Shown in pieces: positions 35,724 to 43,536 of a stretch of DNA of 56,525 nucleotides. The notes under the pieces were generated by a model. The model saw only the letters and a program-made list of their open reading frames with translations, had not been told where the DNA came from and ran no database searches. The position numbers and the translations under genes are program-made. Within the stretch, counting starts at the first letter, position 1. Every line of letters begins with the position of its first letter. Origin of the DNA: a delta proteobacterium MLS_D (GTDB lineage Bacteria > Desulfobacterota > Syntrophia > Syntrophales > UBA2210); assembly GCA_002030015.1 (NCBI GenBank), contig LQBH01000011.1, forward strand, positions 1 through 56,525, in the 5' to 3' direction.

Positions 35724-37264
35724 ATGTTGTATGGCTTCTGCAGGAAAGCGGCGGGTTCCCGCCCCCGAATGCGGTTCGACAGGTCTTCTTCATTGTAACC
35801 ACTGACCAGAATGACGCGGGCTTCCGGGTCCAGATCGATAATCTCGTTGAACGCCTCGATGCCGTCCAGGCGGGGCATGGTGAGATCAAGCAGCACCAGG
35901 TCCGTTTCAGCGCCTCTTTCGCGGTAAAGATCGACCGCTTCCCGGCCGTCGGCCGCGAAATACACAGTAAATCCGAGGTATTTCAGCATATCGCCCACCA
36001 CGGAGCGGAGTATTTCTTCGTCATCGGCGAGCAGTACGGTCCCCTGCCTTGACGTCCCGTTGATCAATGAGGATGTCTGCGTGTCGGCCGGTCGGGGTTC
36101 GCCCTGCTCGAGAACGGGAAACAACAGCGTAAACACGGTTCCTCGGCCGGGCTCGCTTGTAATGGCAAGCGTTCCATCGTGGGACCGAACGATGCCCAGC
36201 ACCGCCGCCAGTCCCAGCCCGCGACCCGCAAACTTGGTTGTATAGAAAGGATCGAACAGCCGTTGCCGCGTTTCGGCGTCCATACCGCATCCGTTATCGG
36301 ACACACTCAGCTTGAGATACCGGCCCGGTGACAGTTCATCGGCCAGTTCGGTTTTCCGGAGGTCCTCTTCATCGCACTGAACCGTCTCGAGCGACACGGT
36401 GATGACGCCGTTTTCCTCCGCCAGGGCCTCAGAAGCATTGATAATCAGGTTCATGACCACCTGCCTGATCTGGGTGGAATCGGCCGACACGAGCGGTGGA
36501 TCGTCTTCCAGGTTAAGGTTCAGGATCGCTTTCTTCGAAATCGATCCCTTCAACAGGTGCACCATTTCACGGATCAGCTCGGATGCATTCAGCGGTTCCC
36601 GTGAAAATGAAGCCTTCCCCGAATAGGCAAGCATCTGGCGACACAGGCCTGCGGCTTTCTGTGCTGCCTTTTCAATGTCGTTAATGCGGCTCCTGGCGGG
36701 CGAGAGAGGAGACAACTCGGTAAGAACAAGCTGCGCGCTTCCCAGTATCACCATTAATATATTGTTGAAATCGTGGGCGATTCCGCCGGCAAGCATGCCC
36801 AGGCTCTCAAGTTTCTGCCGCTGCTGAATGCGGCGTTCCAGTTTCAGCTGTTCTTCGCGCGCCGCCTCTCGTTCCCGCCGCACGTCTCGAAGTTGTATGG
36901 CTTCTTTTATTGCAAAAGGCAGCCGCGACAGGTGTTCCTTGATGACGTAATCGGTGGCGCCCGCTTTTATGCAGGCCGCAGCGGTTTCCTCGTTGGTGGA
37001 ACCCGTGCAGAGAATGAAAGGGAGCTGCGGATCATGCTCCAGGGATAATCTCAGCGCCTCCATGCCGTCAAAAAGCGGCATGGCGTAATCGGATACCACC
37101 ACGTCGGGACTGAAATCACTGAGAGCCGCGAGAAAATCCTCACGCGAATCGACACAGCGGGCGGTAAAAACAAACTCCTGCTTTTCCAGAATCCGACAGG
37201 CCAGCTCGAAATCGGAGGAAACATCTTCAACAAACAGTATTCGAAGGTCGCCGTCGGGCTTCAT
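35681..37264 (-). CDS. Hybrid histidine kinase, REC-HisKA-HATPase-REC
   Basis: This 527-residue soluble protein has an N-terminal receiver (Asp59 in 'VVVSDYAMPLFDG'), a coiled linker, a HisKA domain of the 'GGIAHDFNNILMVILGSAQ' type (His164), HATPase with 'NLIINASEALAEENG', 'DNGCGMD' and 'GLGLAAVLGIVRSHDG', and a C-terminal receiver ('TDLVLLDLTMPRLDG'). There is no membrane segment or sensor domain, so it is probably driven by another kinase or by partners through the first receiver. No DNA-binding output is encoded next to it. It is flanked by rubrerythrin upstream and overlaps the NlpC/P60 gene at its end. Confidence 0.9.
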   Translation of the reverse strand: MKPDGDLRILFVEDVSSDFELACRILEKQEFVFTARCVDSREDFLAALSDFSPDVVVSDYAMPLFDGMEALRLSLEHDPQLPFILCTGSTNEETAAACIKAGATDYVIKEHLSRLPFAIKEAIQLRDVRREREAAREEQLKLERRIQQRQKLESLGMLAGGIAHDFNNILMVILGSAQLVLTELSPLSPARSRINDIEKAAQKAAGLCRQMLAYSGKASFSREPLNASELIREMVHLLKGSISKKAILNLNLEDDPPLVSADSTQIRQVVMNLIINASEALAEENGVITVSLETVQCDEEDLRKTELADELSPGRYLKLSVSDNGCGMDAETRQRLFDPFYTTKFAGRGLGLAAVLGIVRSHDGTLAITSEPGRGTVFTLLFPVLEQGEPRPADTQTSSLINGTSRQGTVLLADDEEILRSVVGDMLKYLGFTVYFAADGREAVDLYRERGAETDLVLLDLTMPRLDGIEAFNEIIDLDPEARVILVSGYNEEDLSNRIRGREPAAFLQKPYNIQKLRDTLSRVLSS

Positions 37265-37310
37265 GTCGTACCTCTCACCGGGAGCTTAACGCCGGTACCT
37301 GGAAGGCCGA

Positions 37311-37345
37311 CCGCCGCCCGTTGAACGGAGACTGGCGGGCGGCGG
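37311..37345. repeat. 10-bp GC-rich inverted repeat after rubrerythrin
   Basis: The arms are CCGCCGCCCG (37311-37320) and CGGGCGGCGG (37336-37345). It lies between the rubrerythrin stop and the hybrid-kinase start and lacks a T-run. It may be a 3'-end hairpin of the rubrerythrin transcript. Confidence 0.55.
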
Positions 37346-37359
37346 GAGCGCAACCACGT

Positions 37360-37953
37360 TCAGTAGGTTTCGGCGAAAAGTTCGAAATAAGCCTGGGGAT
37401 GAACACAGGCCGGGCATTCCAGGGGCGCCTCCGTCCCTTCGTGAATATAACCGCAGTTTCCGCATTTCCAGAGTACCGGTTCATCCCGTTTGAACGTTCT
37501 TCCAGTCTCGATGTTCCGGGCCAGCTTCTTGTAGCGGGTTTCATGCCGCTTTTCGGCTTTGGATATCATCGTGAACACCACTGCTATTTCGGGGAATCCT
37601 TCCTCGCGGGCGACTTCGGCGAACGCGGGGTACAGCTCGGCCCATTCCTCGTACTCACCGGCGGCCGCCGCCTGCAGGTTCTCGAGAGTCGAACCCTGGG
37701 CCACGGGATAAGGCGACGTGATTTCTATCGTCGCCGGCAACTCGCCTTCGAACCCGGCCAGCAGAAACTTGTAGAACCGCTTGGCGTGTTCCTTTTCGTT
37801 GTCGGCTGTTTCGATAAAAATATTTTTGATCTGCTTGTATCCTTCTTTGTCCGCAACCGACGCGTAATAGGTGTAGCGGTTGCGTGCCTGCGATTCGCCT
37901 GCGAAGGCCTTCAGAAGATTCTCCGCCGTTTTTGTTCCCTGCAACTTCTTCAT
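37360..37953 (-). CDS. rbr: Rubrerythrin
   Basis: This 197-residue protein has the ferritin-like diiron domain, with Glu/His ligands in 'AFAGESQARNRYTYYASVAD', 'IETADNEKEHAKRFYKFL', 'AAAAGEYEEWAELYPAFA' and 'ISKAEKRHETRYKKLARN'. A C-terminal rubredoxin-like Fe(Cys)4 domain follows ('CGNCGYIHEG', 'CPACVHPQ'). Rubrerythrin reduces hydrogen peroxide in anaerobes using NAD(P)H-derived electrons. It has a strong AGGAGG site and lies 12 nt after the PerR-type pseudogene, on the same transcript. Confidence 0.95.
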   Translation of the reverse strand: MKKLQGTKTAENLLKAFAGESQARNRYTYYASVADKEGYKQIKNIFIETADNEKEHAKRFYKFLLAGFEGELPATIEITSPYPVAQGSTLENLQAAAAGEYEEWAELYPAFAEVAREEGFPEIAVVFTMISKAEKRHETRYKKLARNIETGRTFKRDEPVLWKCGNCGYIHEGTEAPLECPACVHPQAYFELFAETY

Positions 37954-37965
37954 ATCATTCCTCCT

Positions 37966-38374
37966 TCAATTATTTCGCTGTCCATCACGGCACTGCGGGC
38001 ACAGGCCCTGATAATAGACACTTCTTTTTCGCACCAGGAACGATTCGAGCCCGGCCTCGACCGATGGATCAAGTCGAATGGCAAAATCAAAAATCCTGCC
38101 GCATGATTCACACCTGAAATGTCCGTGTTCTTCCAGGCGGGCGTCGTAACGCGCTTCATTGCCGTCCGTGGCAACCCTCTTCAAAGAGCGCCAGCGCATT
38201 ATACACCGTCGTTTTTGACAGCGTTGGAATATCGTCCACGAGGGCCCGATACACATCGTCCGCCCCGGGATGCTCTCTGCTCTTCAGGAGATACTCCAGT
38301 ATTCTCAACCTCGGGAATGAAGGCCTGATCCGTTTTTCCAGCAACCGTTTCTCGGCTTCGTTATGTTTCGACAT
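37966..38374 (-). pseudogene. PerR/Fur-type regulator, frameshifted
   Basis: Two frames together make a complete Fur-family protein. The N-terminal half from ATG 38374 carries the DNA-binding helix ('TLSKTTVYNALALFEE') and then runs into a stop. The C-terminal half, in another frame, has 'KRVATDGNEARYDARLEEHG', 'HFRCESCGRIFDF' and 'CPQC', i.e. both zinc CxxC pairs. They meet at GAAGAGGGTTGCC near 38180. Compared with family members about four residues are missing, as if a ~14-17 bp segment between two GAAGAG copies was lost. Everything else is undamaged, so the event is recent, or a sequence error. PerR normally represses peroxide-defence genes such as the rbr next to it. Confidence 0.8.
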
Positions 38375-38395
38375 ACTCTCCGGCAGGCACATTAA

Positions 38396-38410
38396 TTATA
38401 ATCATTACAT
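38396..38410. promoter_or_regulatory. PerR-box-like operator for perR-rbr
   Basis: TTATAATCATTACAT matches the PerR box TTATAATnATTATAA at 12 of 14 fixed positions. It lies just downstream of the predicted transcription start and upstream of the regulator gene, which suggests autoregulation together with rubrerythrin. Confidence 0.75.
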
Positions 38411-38425
38411 TTCTGTTATCGTTTC

Positions 38426-38452
38426 ATTATACGACCGGGCACGGTCCGTCAA
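38426..38452 (-). promoter_or_regulatory. Sigma-70-type promoter of perR-rbr
   Basis: On the minus strand TTGACG (38447-38452) and a perfect TATAAT (38426-38431), with a slightly short 15-nt spacer. The start would be near 38419, placing the PerR-like box at about +10 to +24. Confidence 0.75.
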
Positions 38453-38467
38453 GAAATTTTTCCGCCG

Positions 38468-40186
38468 TTACTCCATCATCCTTACCTGCAATACACGTAT
38501 ACCGCAGGGCTCTATGTCGATTACGGCGTTTTCAGCGGACAACGTCCATTCTGAACCTGAAAAAACATCCGTCAAAACAAGTGCCCGGGCATTGTTAGTA
38601 CACGACGAAAGGTCGAGCGGCAGGCTGTACCTGTTGTTCACATCAAGATTGGCGAGCACGAGAAAACCTTCATCGTCGTTTCGGTTCATTCTTCGCAGCG
38701 CCCCCAGAACGGCACCATGATCCCCGTCGACAAAATCGATATTACCTTCGTGATGAAACAGCTCCCATCGTGCAAACAGATCATTTATTTTTTGAATACC
38801 GTCGGTGACCGATCGGTTTTGATCAAAGTCGACTTTCTGCCTCCGGCCGATGAAATTTATTTTTTCCGGCAAGCCGTATTCCGTTCCCTGGACTATGCCG
38901 GTCCTCCCTGTACCCATAAGAGCCGTCGCGGCATAACGAGGCACGGCGGCATCGGGCGCTCCGAAAAGCTGTGCCGGCGTACCCGTGTCGTGGGTGGTGA
39001 TGGGCACGAAATAGCGGACCTTGCTCCCGATGTCATGAAGATAACGAATATAGCGCCGCAGGTCTGCGGCGTAGGGATATTCCCAGGGATTGGCGAGAAA
39101 ACAGTCTATCTGCCATTCCGCGGCTCTTTTCAGCACCGTGTTGGAATCGGTAAAAAATTCCGCCATGATCACCAGGTCCGGACAGGCGCCGCGCAATTCG
39201 GGCAGCAGGTGGGTGATGAATTCCTCGTGGCTGGAATGCAGGTTGTCGAGGCGTACCATGCCCCCGGTAAGAGAAGCGAAATGGGCCCAGAAAAGCGAAT
39301 ACCGGGTCATGTAATCCCAGATGTCCGCCCGTATTTCCGCATGAGGGTGATCGTAATAAATATTTACCAGGTCGTTCCATGTGAGCCAGGTGTTCATATG
39401 CCAGCAGCCGGCCCGCTTCATTCCGTCCTTTTCGTTTCTGTCGGGCACGATCCACTCGGGACATTCGCGCACCATGCGGCTTCTCACACCGATGTGATTG
39501 AGGGTCAGGTCGAAGCAGAGCCGTATGCCCCGATCCCGTGCCGCTTCGACGAAACGGCGGAGATCATCAAACCCCTGCAGGTTGCCCGAATTCCGGTAGG
39601 CCGCATCAATCGAGAAAAGATCACCCGCCGCGTAGGGGCTTTGCGATTCGTCCAGCTCGGTCAGCGGCAGGAGATGTACCGTGTTGAACCCGAGATCGGC
39701 GATGCGGGGAAGGTCTTTTATCCAGTCATCCACAGTACCCGACACCGTCGGAATCAGGGTGTACATCCTGATATCCTTCAGTGACGCGGGGTCTACAATG
39801 ACCCGGCTGAAGGGCAGACGGTCCCAGAACCAGCTTTCGCCGCCGTCGAGGGAATACTTTATCTTAAACTGGTAGTTACCTCTTTTTTCCACCCGGCGGG
39901 AAAACCGGTGCGTGCCGTCGGGTTTTTTCTCGAAATCGAGCTCACGCCAGTCATTTTCCGAACCGCCGAGATTGGTGTAAAGACGCACCGATGCGTCGGG
40001 CTCCTGCCGTTGAAACTCCACTTCCAGCGTCAGTTCCTCGTCCTGATAAATCCTGAAAAATTCGTCCTGTCCCCGGGGAAAGGAACGCCGGAGCAATCCC
40101 TTTTGCCCGATTCTCATGTTCCGCGAGCGGAACCCGGGAATATCGAATGGAAGAAACGACGAGTTTCCGGAGTCGTTCATAAACAC
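38468..40186 (-). CDS. GH13 alpha-amylase-family enzyme, debranching-enzyme (GH13_25)-like
   Basis: This 572-residue protein has an N-terminal beta-sandwich-like region (~40-130), then a (beta/alpha)8 barrel. All GH13 catalytic motifs are present: 'DLTLNHIG' (Asp226-His231), 'GGMVRLDNLHSS' (Arg312, nucleophile Asp314), 'IMAEFFTD' (acid/base Glu343) and 'ITTHDTG' (His399-Asp400). The VRLDNxHS and AEFFT spellings resemble the 4-alpha-glucanotransferase half of eukaryotic-type glycogen debranching enzymes more than classical amylases. No signal peptide is seen, so a cytoplasmic glycogen/maltodextrin role is likely. The start may be the GTG at 40186 or the ATG two codons on. No other glycogen gene is nearby. 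Confidence 0.85.
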   Translation of the reverse strand: MFMNDSGNSSFLPFDIPGFRSRNMRIGQKGLLRRSFPRGQDEFFRIYQDEELTLEVEFQRQEPDASVRLYTNLGGSENDWRELDFEKKPDGTHRFSRRVEKRGNYQFKIKYSLDGGESWFWDRLPFSRVIVDPASLKDIRMYTLIPTVSGTVDDWIKDLPRIADLGFNTVHLLPLTELDESQSPYAAGDLFSIDAAYRNSGNLQGFDDLRRFVEAARDRGIRLCFDLTLNHIGVRSRMVRECPEWIVPDRNEKDGMKRAGCWHMNTWLTWNDLVNIYYDHPHAEIRADIWDYMTRYSLFWAHFASLTGGMVRLDNLHSSHEEFITHLLPELRGACPDLVIMAEFFTDSNTVLKRAAEWQIDCFLANPWEYPYAADLRRYIRYLHDIGSKVRYFVPITTHDTGTPAQLFGAPDAAVPRYAATALMGTGRTGIVQGTEYGLPEKINFIGRRQKVDFDQNRSVTDGIQKINDLFARWELFHHEGNIDFVDGDHGAVLGALRRMNRNDDEGFLVLANLDVNNRYSLPLDLSSCTNNARALVLTDVFSGSEWTLSAENAVIDIEPCGIRVLQVRMME

Positions 40187-40453
40187 CCGCTTTCATCGCC
40201 TGCATTAACGTGTCGCGGTGAATAGCGCCGCAGGCGAAACGTTCCACCGTTTTTCGTGACATGATACATCAGTCCGACCGTGACATAAAAGACAAATCGG
40301 AACTGTAAGAACCTGAATATTTCTTCCGCGGTGACCGGGTACCGGTACCGGTTTTATTCTTGATTTTGGAATTACCATTCTTTAGGGTATCTTTTGATAT
40401 CGTATAAACAGACGGCCGACGGGAATCAAGGTTCCCCGTGTGAGCGTTCATTC

Positions 40454-41245
40454 ATGTGTGCTTTTATTATCATAAGTCTCTCGGCCTTTTTCGTGTCCGG
40501 CCTCACACTCTATTCCGGATTCGGTCTTGGAACACTCATGATGCCCGTTTTCGCCGTTTTCTTTCCTGTCCCCATCGCCGTGGCGGCCACCGCCGTGGTT
40601 CACGGCGCGAATAATATTTTCAAGATCATCCTGGTGGGCAGGCACGCCGACGCGAGCCTGGTTCTTCGGTTCGGCGTTCCCGCCCTGGCGGCCGCCTTTC
40701 TCGGCGCCTGCATGCTTGAATACGTATCGCGGCTCGACCCGATCGCGACCTATTCCCTGGGATTCCGTGTCGCAGAAGTAACACCGATTAAGCTCACGAT
40801 GGGTATTCTCATTTTATCCTTTTCCCTTTTCGAACTGCTGCCGGTACTCCGGACAATCGCCATCGACAAAAAATATCTCTTTGTCGGCGGACTTCTTTCA
40901 GGATTTTTCGGGGGATTATCGGGACACCAGGGCGCTCTGCGTTCGGCCTTTCTCGCTAAAATGGCGGTGTCCACGGAAACCTTCGTCGGAACCAGCGCCG
41001 CCATAGGATTTCTGGTTGATATGACGCGCATTGCCGTCTACGCTGCATTGTTCCTTGGCGCGGGAAAAGCTTTTTTTCTTGACTCCTCACAACTGCCCCT
41101 GGTAGCAACAGCGATTCTCGCAGCCTTTGCCGGTGTCATCGCGGGGAAGCGATATCTTCGCACGGTCACCATGAAAACAATCCAGGCGGTGACGGGCGTC
41201 CTGCTCATGGTAATCGCCCTGTCACTGGGCACGGGAATACTGTAA
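40454..41245 (+). CDS. TSUP (TauE/SafE) family permease
   Basis: From the ATG at 40454 the protein has 263 residues and about eight hydrophobic segments. The TSUP pattern is seen in both halves: 'SGLTLYSGFGLGTLMMPVFA' near the N-terminus and 'VGGLLSGFFGGLSGHQGALR' in the middle. Members export sulfite, sulfoacetate or related organosulfur anions, or import unknown substrates. The substrate here is not evident. A longer frame from 40394 adds only a hydrophilic 20-residue leader. It is followed 34 nt later by a small helical protein gene, and the two may be co-transcribed. A weak TTGGAA-N16-TATCTT pair precedes it. Confidence 0.85.
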   Translation: MCAFIIISLSAFFVSGLTLYSGFGLGTLMMPVFAVFFPVPIAVAATAVVHGANNIFKIILVGRHADASLVLRFGVPALAAAFLGACMLEYVSRLDPIATYSLGFRVAEVTPIKLTMGILILSFSLFELLPVLRTIAIDKKYLFVGGLLSGFFGGLSGHQGALRSAFLAKMAVSTETFVGTSAAIGFLVDMTRIAVYAALFLGAGKAFFLDSSQLPLVATAILAAFAGVIAGKRYLRTVTMKTIQAVTGVLLMVIALSLGTGIL

Positions 41246-41279
41246 AGAATCAGTTGATAACGGGAAAGAACGAGTTGCA

Positions 41280-41792
41280 ATGAGTGAAATAAAAAGCACC
41301 ATGGATATCGTCATGGAACGAACACGGCACCTGTCGCTTTCAGAGGAAGAAAAGGCCCGGCATAAGCAGGAAGAGTTCAAAAAACGTCTCGGCGGGTTAC
41401 TGGCACAATACGAGGACGGCCTGCTTCCGGCCGCGAAGCTGCAGGAACGAATCGACGCCCTGCGGAATGAAATTGCCGTCGAAGACCGCCGGGCCGTCAT
41501 GGATATTCTGGCCGACCGCGTCGACCCTGACGGCGACAACAAGCGCGTTTTCGAACTGCTGGCCGATTGGGCGCCCGATCTTCATGACGCCCTGGAAAAA
41601 ATACTAACGGATCACCGAGAACAGCGAACCGCCCTCGTTGACAAAACCCTGGAAAGGTTACGCGACGAACTCCGCCGCGAAGATATAGAGGGATCGGCGG
41701 TAGTACCAAATCCCGAAAAAGATCCATCGTACCGGGAACACCTGAACGACCGGCGGCGCGAAACGATCGCCCGGATTAAAGCCGTACTGTAA
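41280..41792 (+). CDS. Hypothetical helical protein
   Basis: These 170 residues are highly charged, with no membrane segment or Cys and a predicted mostly alpha-helical, coiled-coil-prone composition ('EEEKARHKQEEFKKRLGGLL', 'LVDKTLERLRDELRREDIEG'). I do not recognise the family. It follows the TSUP permease by 34 nt on the same strand and converges on the MBL hydrolase gene. Codon use resembles the neighbouring genes, supporting a real gene. Confidence 0.7.
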   Translation: MSEIKSTMDIVMERTRHLSLSEEEKARHKQEEFKKRLGGLLAQYEDGLLPAAKLQERIDALRNEIAVEDRRAVMDILADRVDPDGDNKRVFELLADWAPDLHDALEKILTDHREQRTALVDKTLERLRDELRREDIEGSAVVPNPEKDPSYREHLNDRRRETIARIKAVL

Positions 41793-41845
41793 GACAGGGG
41801 CATCGGGCCGGAGGGCGTTATCGCGCAATAAATACCCGCGGCCCG

Positions 41846-42514
41846 CTAGAGATAGGCGAACCACATCCGTTCAACCTGTTCGAAATTCCGTTTCACGGCG
41901 TCCTCTCCGGTCAGAATGTCGCCGTGGCCGGAAAGAAGCAGCTCTCCCCTGAGACGGGCGACGCGCCGAATGCTGTCTTTCAACGTGTCGGAATCCCCGC
42001 CGGGAATATCGGTTCGTCCCAGGCCGCCCCTGAAAATAAGGTCGCCCGTGAACAGCGCGCTTCGATCGGGCCAGCGAATCGTCACCGATCCGGGTGAGTG
42101 ACCCGGAGTGTGGTAAACTTCAAGCAGTATGTCCCCCACGCGCAGCGTACCGTCCCGCAGAAAAAAATCCGGAGTGAAACGTTCGAGCTTGAGCGAAGCA
42201 GTACCGCCGAGAAGGGGGAACAGCTCGCGGACCATGTTCCAGTCGTTTTCGTGAAGGGCGAAGCGCGTGGTCCCGTCCGGAAAAAGACTCACGGCCTCCA
42301 CGTGGTCGGGATGGGCGTGCGTGCCGATGACAAGGTCTATGTCGCCCGGACCCAGCCCTATGCGATCAAGACCGTCGACCACGTGTTGAAAACAGGAGAC
42401 GTGTCCCGGATCGATGAGAATGGTTCTTTCCGCTGAACGAATGAGATAGGTGTTACAATTATTAACCGTGGATGAAGTCCACGGAAATGCATGCAGATTC
42501 GGTGCGATTTCCAT
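41846..42514 (-). CDS. Metallo-beta-lactamase-fold hydrolase (glyoxalase II-like)
   Basis: The ATG at 42514 with GGGAG 8 nt upstream gives 222 residues. The metal motif HxHxDH is 'GTHAHPDHVEA', with later ligands in 'TPGHSPGSVTIRW', 'FTGDLIFRGGLGRTDIPGG' and 'LLSGHGD'. This is the glyoxalase-II-like branch, whose substrates range from thioesters to persulfides. It is the last of nine co-oriented genes that begin at the sigma-54 promoter near 48560. A 122-nt gap precedes it, so it could also have its own start. Confidence 0.88.
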   Translation of the reverse strand: MEIAPNLHAFPWTSSTVNNCNTYLIRSAERTILIDPGHVSCFQHVVDGLDRIGLGPGDIDLVIGTHAHPDHVEAVSLFPDGTTRFALHENDWNMVRELFPLLGGTASLKLERFTPDFFLRDGTLRVGDILLEVYHTPGHSPGSVTIRWPDRSALFTGDLIFRGGLGRTDIPGGDSDTLKDSIRRVARLRGELLLSGHGDILTGEDAVKRNFEQVERMWFAYL

Positions 42515-42636
42515 ATACGGCACTCCCGGTATCGACTGTTTTGCCGCGCACCATGCCACAAATTTTTTCCATTTTCAATGCTTCTGCATATCCCTGTTCA
42601 GCTGGCCCGTTCCGGTCCTTCACGCCGGTGCCCTGG

Positions 42637-43536
42637 TCAGAACCGGAATGTCATGCCCGCAGCCCCGGGATGTACACGCCCGCCCAGTTCCCGCCGCAGA
42701 AACTCCGTCGCTTCATCGCCGGTACAATGACAGGGCACGATCATTGCCGGGTCGATTACTTTCAGGGCCCGCACGGTCTCGTCCAATCTCCGGCGATCGG
42801 CGTTCACCAGGTGAAAACCGCCGATAACGGCTCGAATGGTGGTTCCCCCGGTCAGTGCGGTCACGTACCGCAGCGTGTTCACCAGGCCGGCATGACAGCA
42901 ACCCACACATACCACCAGCCCCTCGCCGGTCTGAATCCAGAGGGCCAGGTCATCGTCTATCATGTCGACCCGCCGTCCTCCCGGATCCAGATAGAAGGGA
43001 CCTCCCGAGTCTTCAAAATCCGTCTCCCGCGGCACGGGACCGGTGATGCCGACCGTGTTCGACAGCATGACCGGCTCCTGAATCCAGTGGAGACGTTCTT
43101 CAGACAACTCGTCAACGGCGGCCATTGACACGCGGGGCATGTGAATCGCCCGTGCCCTGCCGTCCCGTATGGAATAGCGGGGCTGAACGACACCGGCATG
43201 ACAGTAGACATCCGCTTTCGTGGCCAGTTTGAGCACCGCTGCGATGCCGCCGGTGTGGTCATAGTGACCGTGGCTGAGAACGAGTGTGTCTGTTTTCCGC
43301 AGGTCGACGTCGAGGCTGCGCGCGTTCGGTTGCAACGCTTTTCCCTGTCCCGTATCGAAGAGGATCGTCCTGTCACCGGTTGCGATCCAGAGGGACAGGC
43401 CGTGTTCCTCCATCAGGCCGTTTTCAACGTGATTGTCGACGACTATGGTGATCGTGGTGCCGCTCATCGAATCGGCCGGGGAAGCCTCGCCCGCCCCGCC
43501 AATCGATTGATTTTCCGAATCAGTGGTCACAGACAT
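42637..43536 (-). CDS. Metallo-beta-lactamase-fold hydrolase, COG1237 type
   Basis: From the ATG at 43536 (299 residues). The metal motif is 'LSHGHYDHTGG', and the N-terminal 'TIVVDNHVENGLMEEHGLSL' and 'ILFDTGQGKALQPNA' are typical of the COG1237 group, annotated after the pterin-ribofuranosyl-aminobenzene-phosphate synthase of methanogens but of uncertain role in bacteria. 'CVGCCHAGLVNTLRYV' and 'GGFHLVNAD' provide further His ligands. The start lies 17 nt inside the Mrp fusion gene, so the two are coupled. Genes of this type often sit beside Mrp/NifX genes in anaerobes. Confidence 0.88.
   Translation of the reverse strand: MSVTTDSENQSIGGAGEASPADSMSGTTITIVVDNHVENGLMEEHGLSLWIATGDRTILFDTGQGKALQPNARSLDVDLRKTDTLVLSHGHYDHTGGIAAVLKLATKADVYCHAGVVQPRYSIRDGRARAIHMPRVSMAAVDELSEERLHWIQEPVMLSNTVGITGPVPRETDFEDSGGPFYLDPGGRRVDMIDDDLALWIQTGEGLVVCVGCCHAGLVNTLRYVTALTGGTTIRAVIGGFHLVNADRRRLDETVRALKVIDPAMIVPCHCTGDEATEFLRRELGGRVHPGAAGMTFRF

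Noticed and set aside
38717-39784. Open frame of 355 codons on the plus strand
   Set aside because: It is antisense to the GH13 gene, whose catalytic motifs are intact. The His/Arg/Gly-rich composition is typical of a shadow frame.
40335-40346. Perfect palindrome ACCGGTACCGGT upstream of the TSUP gene
   Set aside because: It is a short tandem of GGTACC units with no promoter context. It may be chance in GC-rich DNA.
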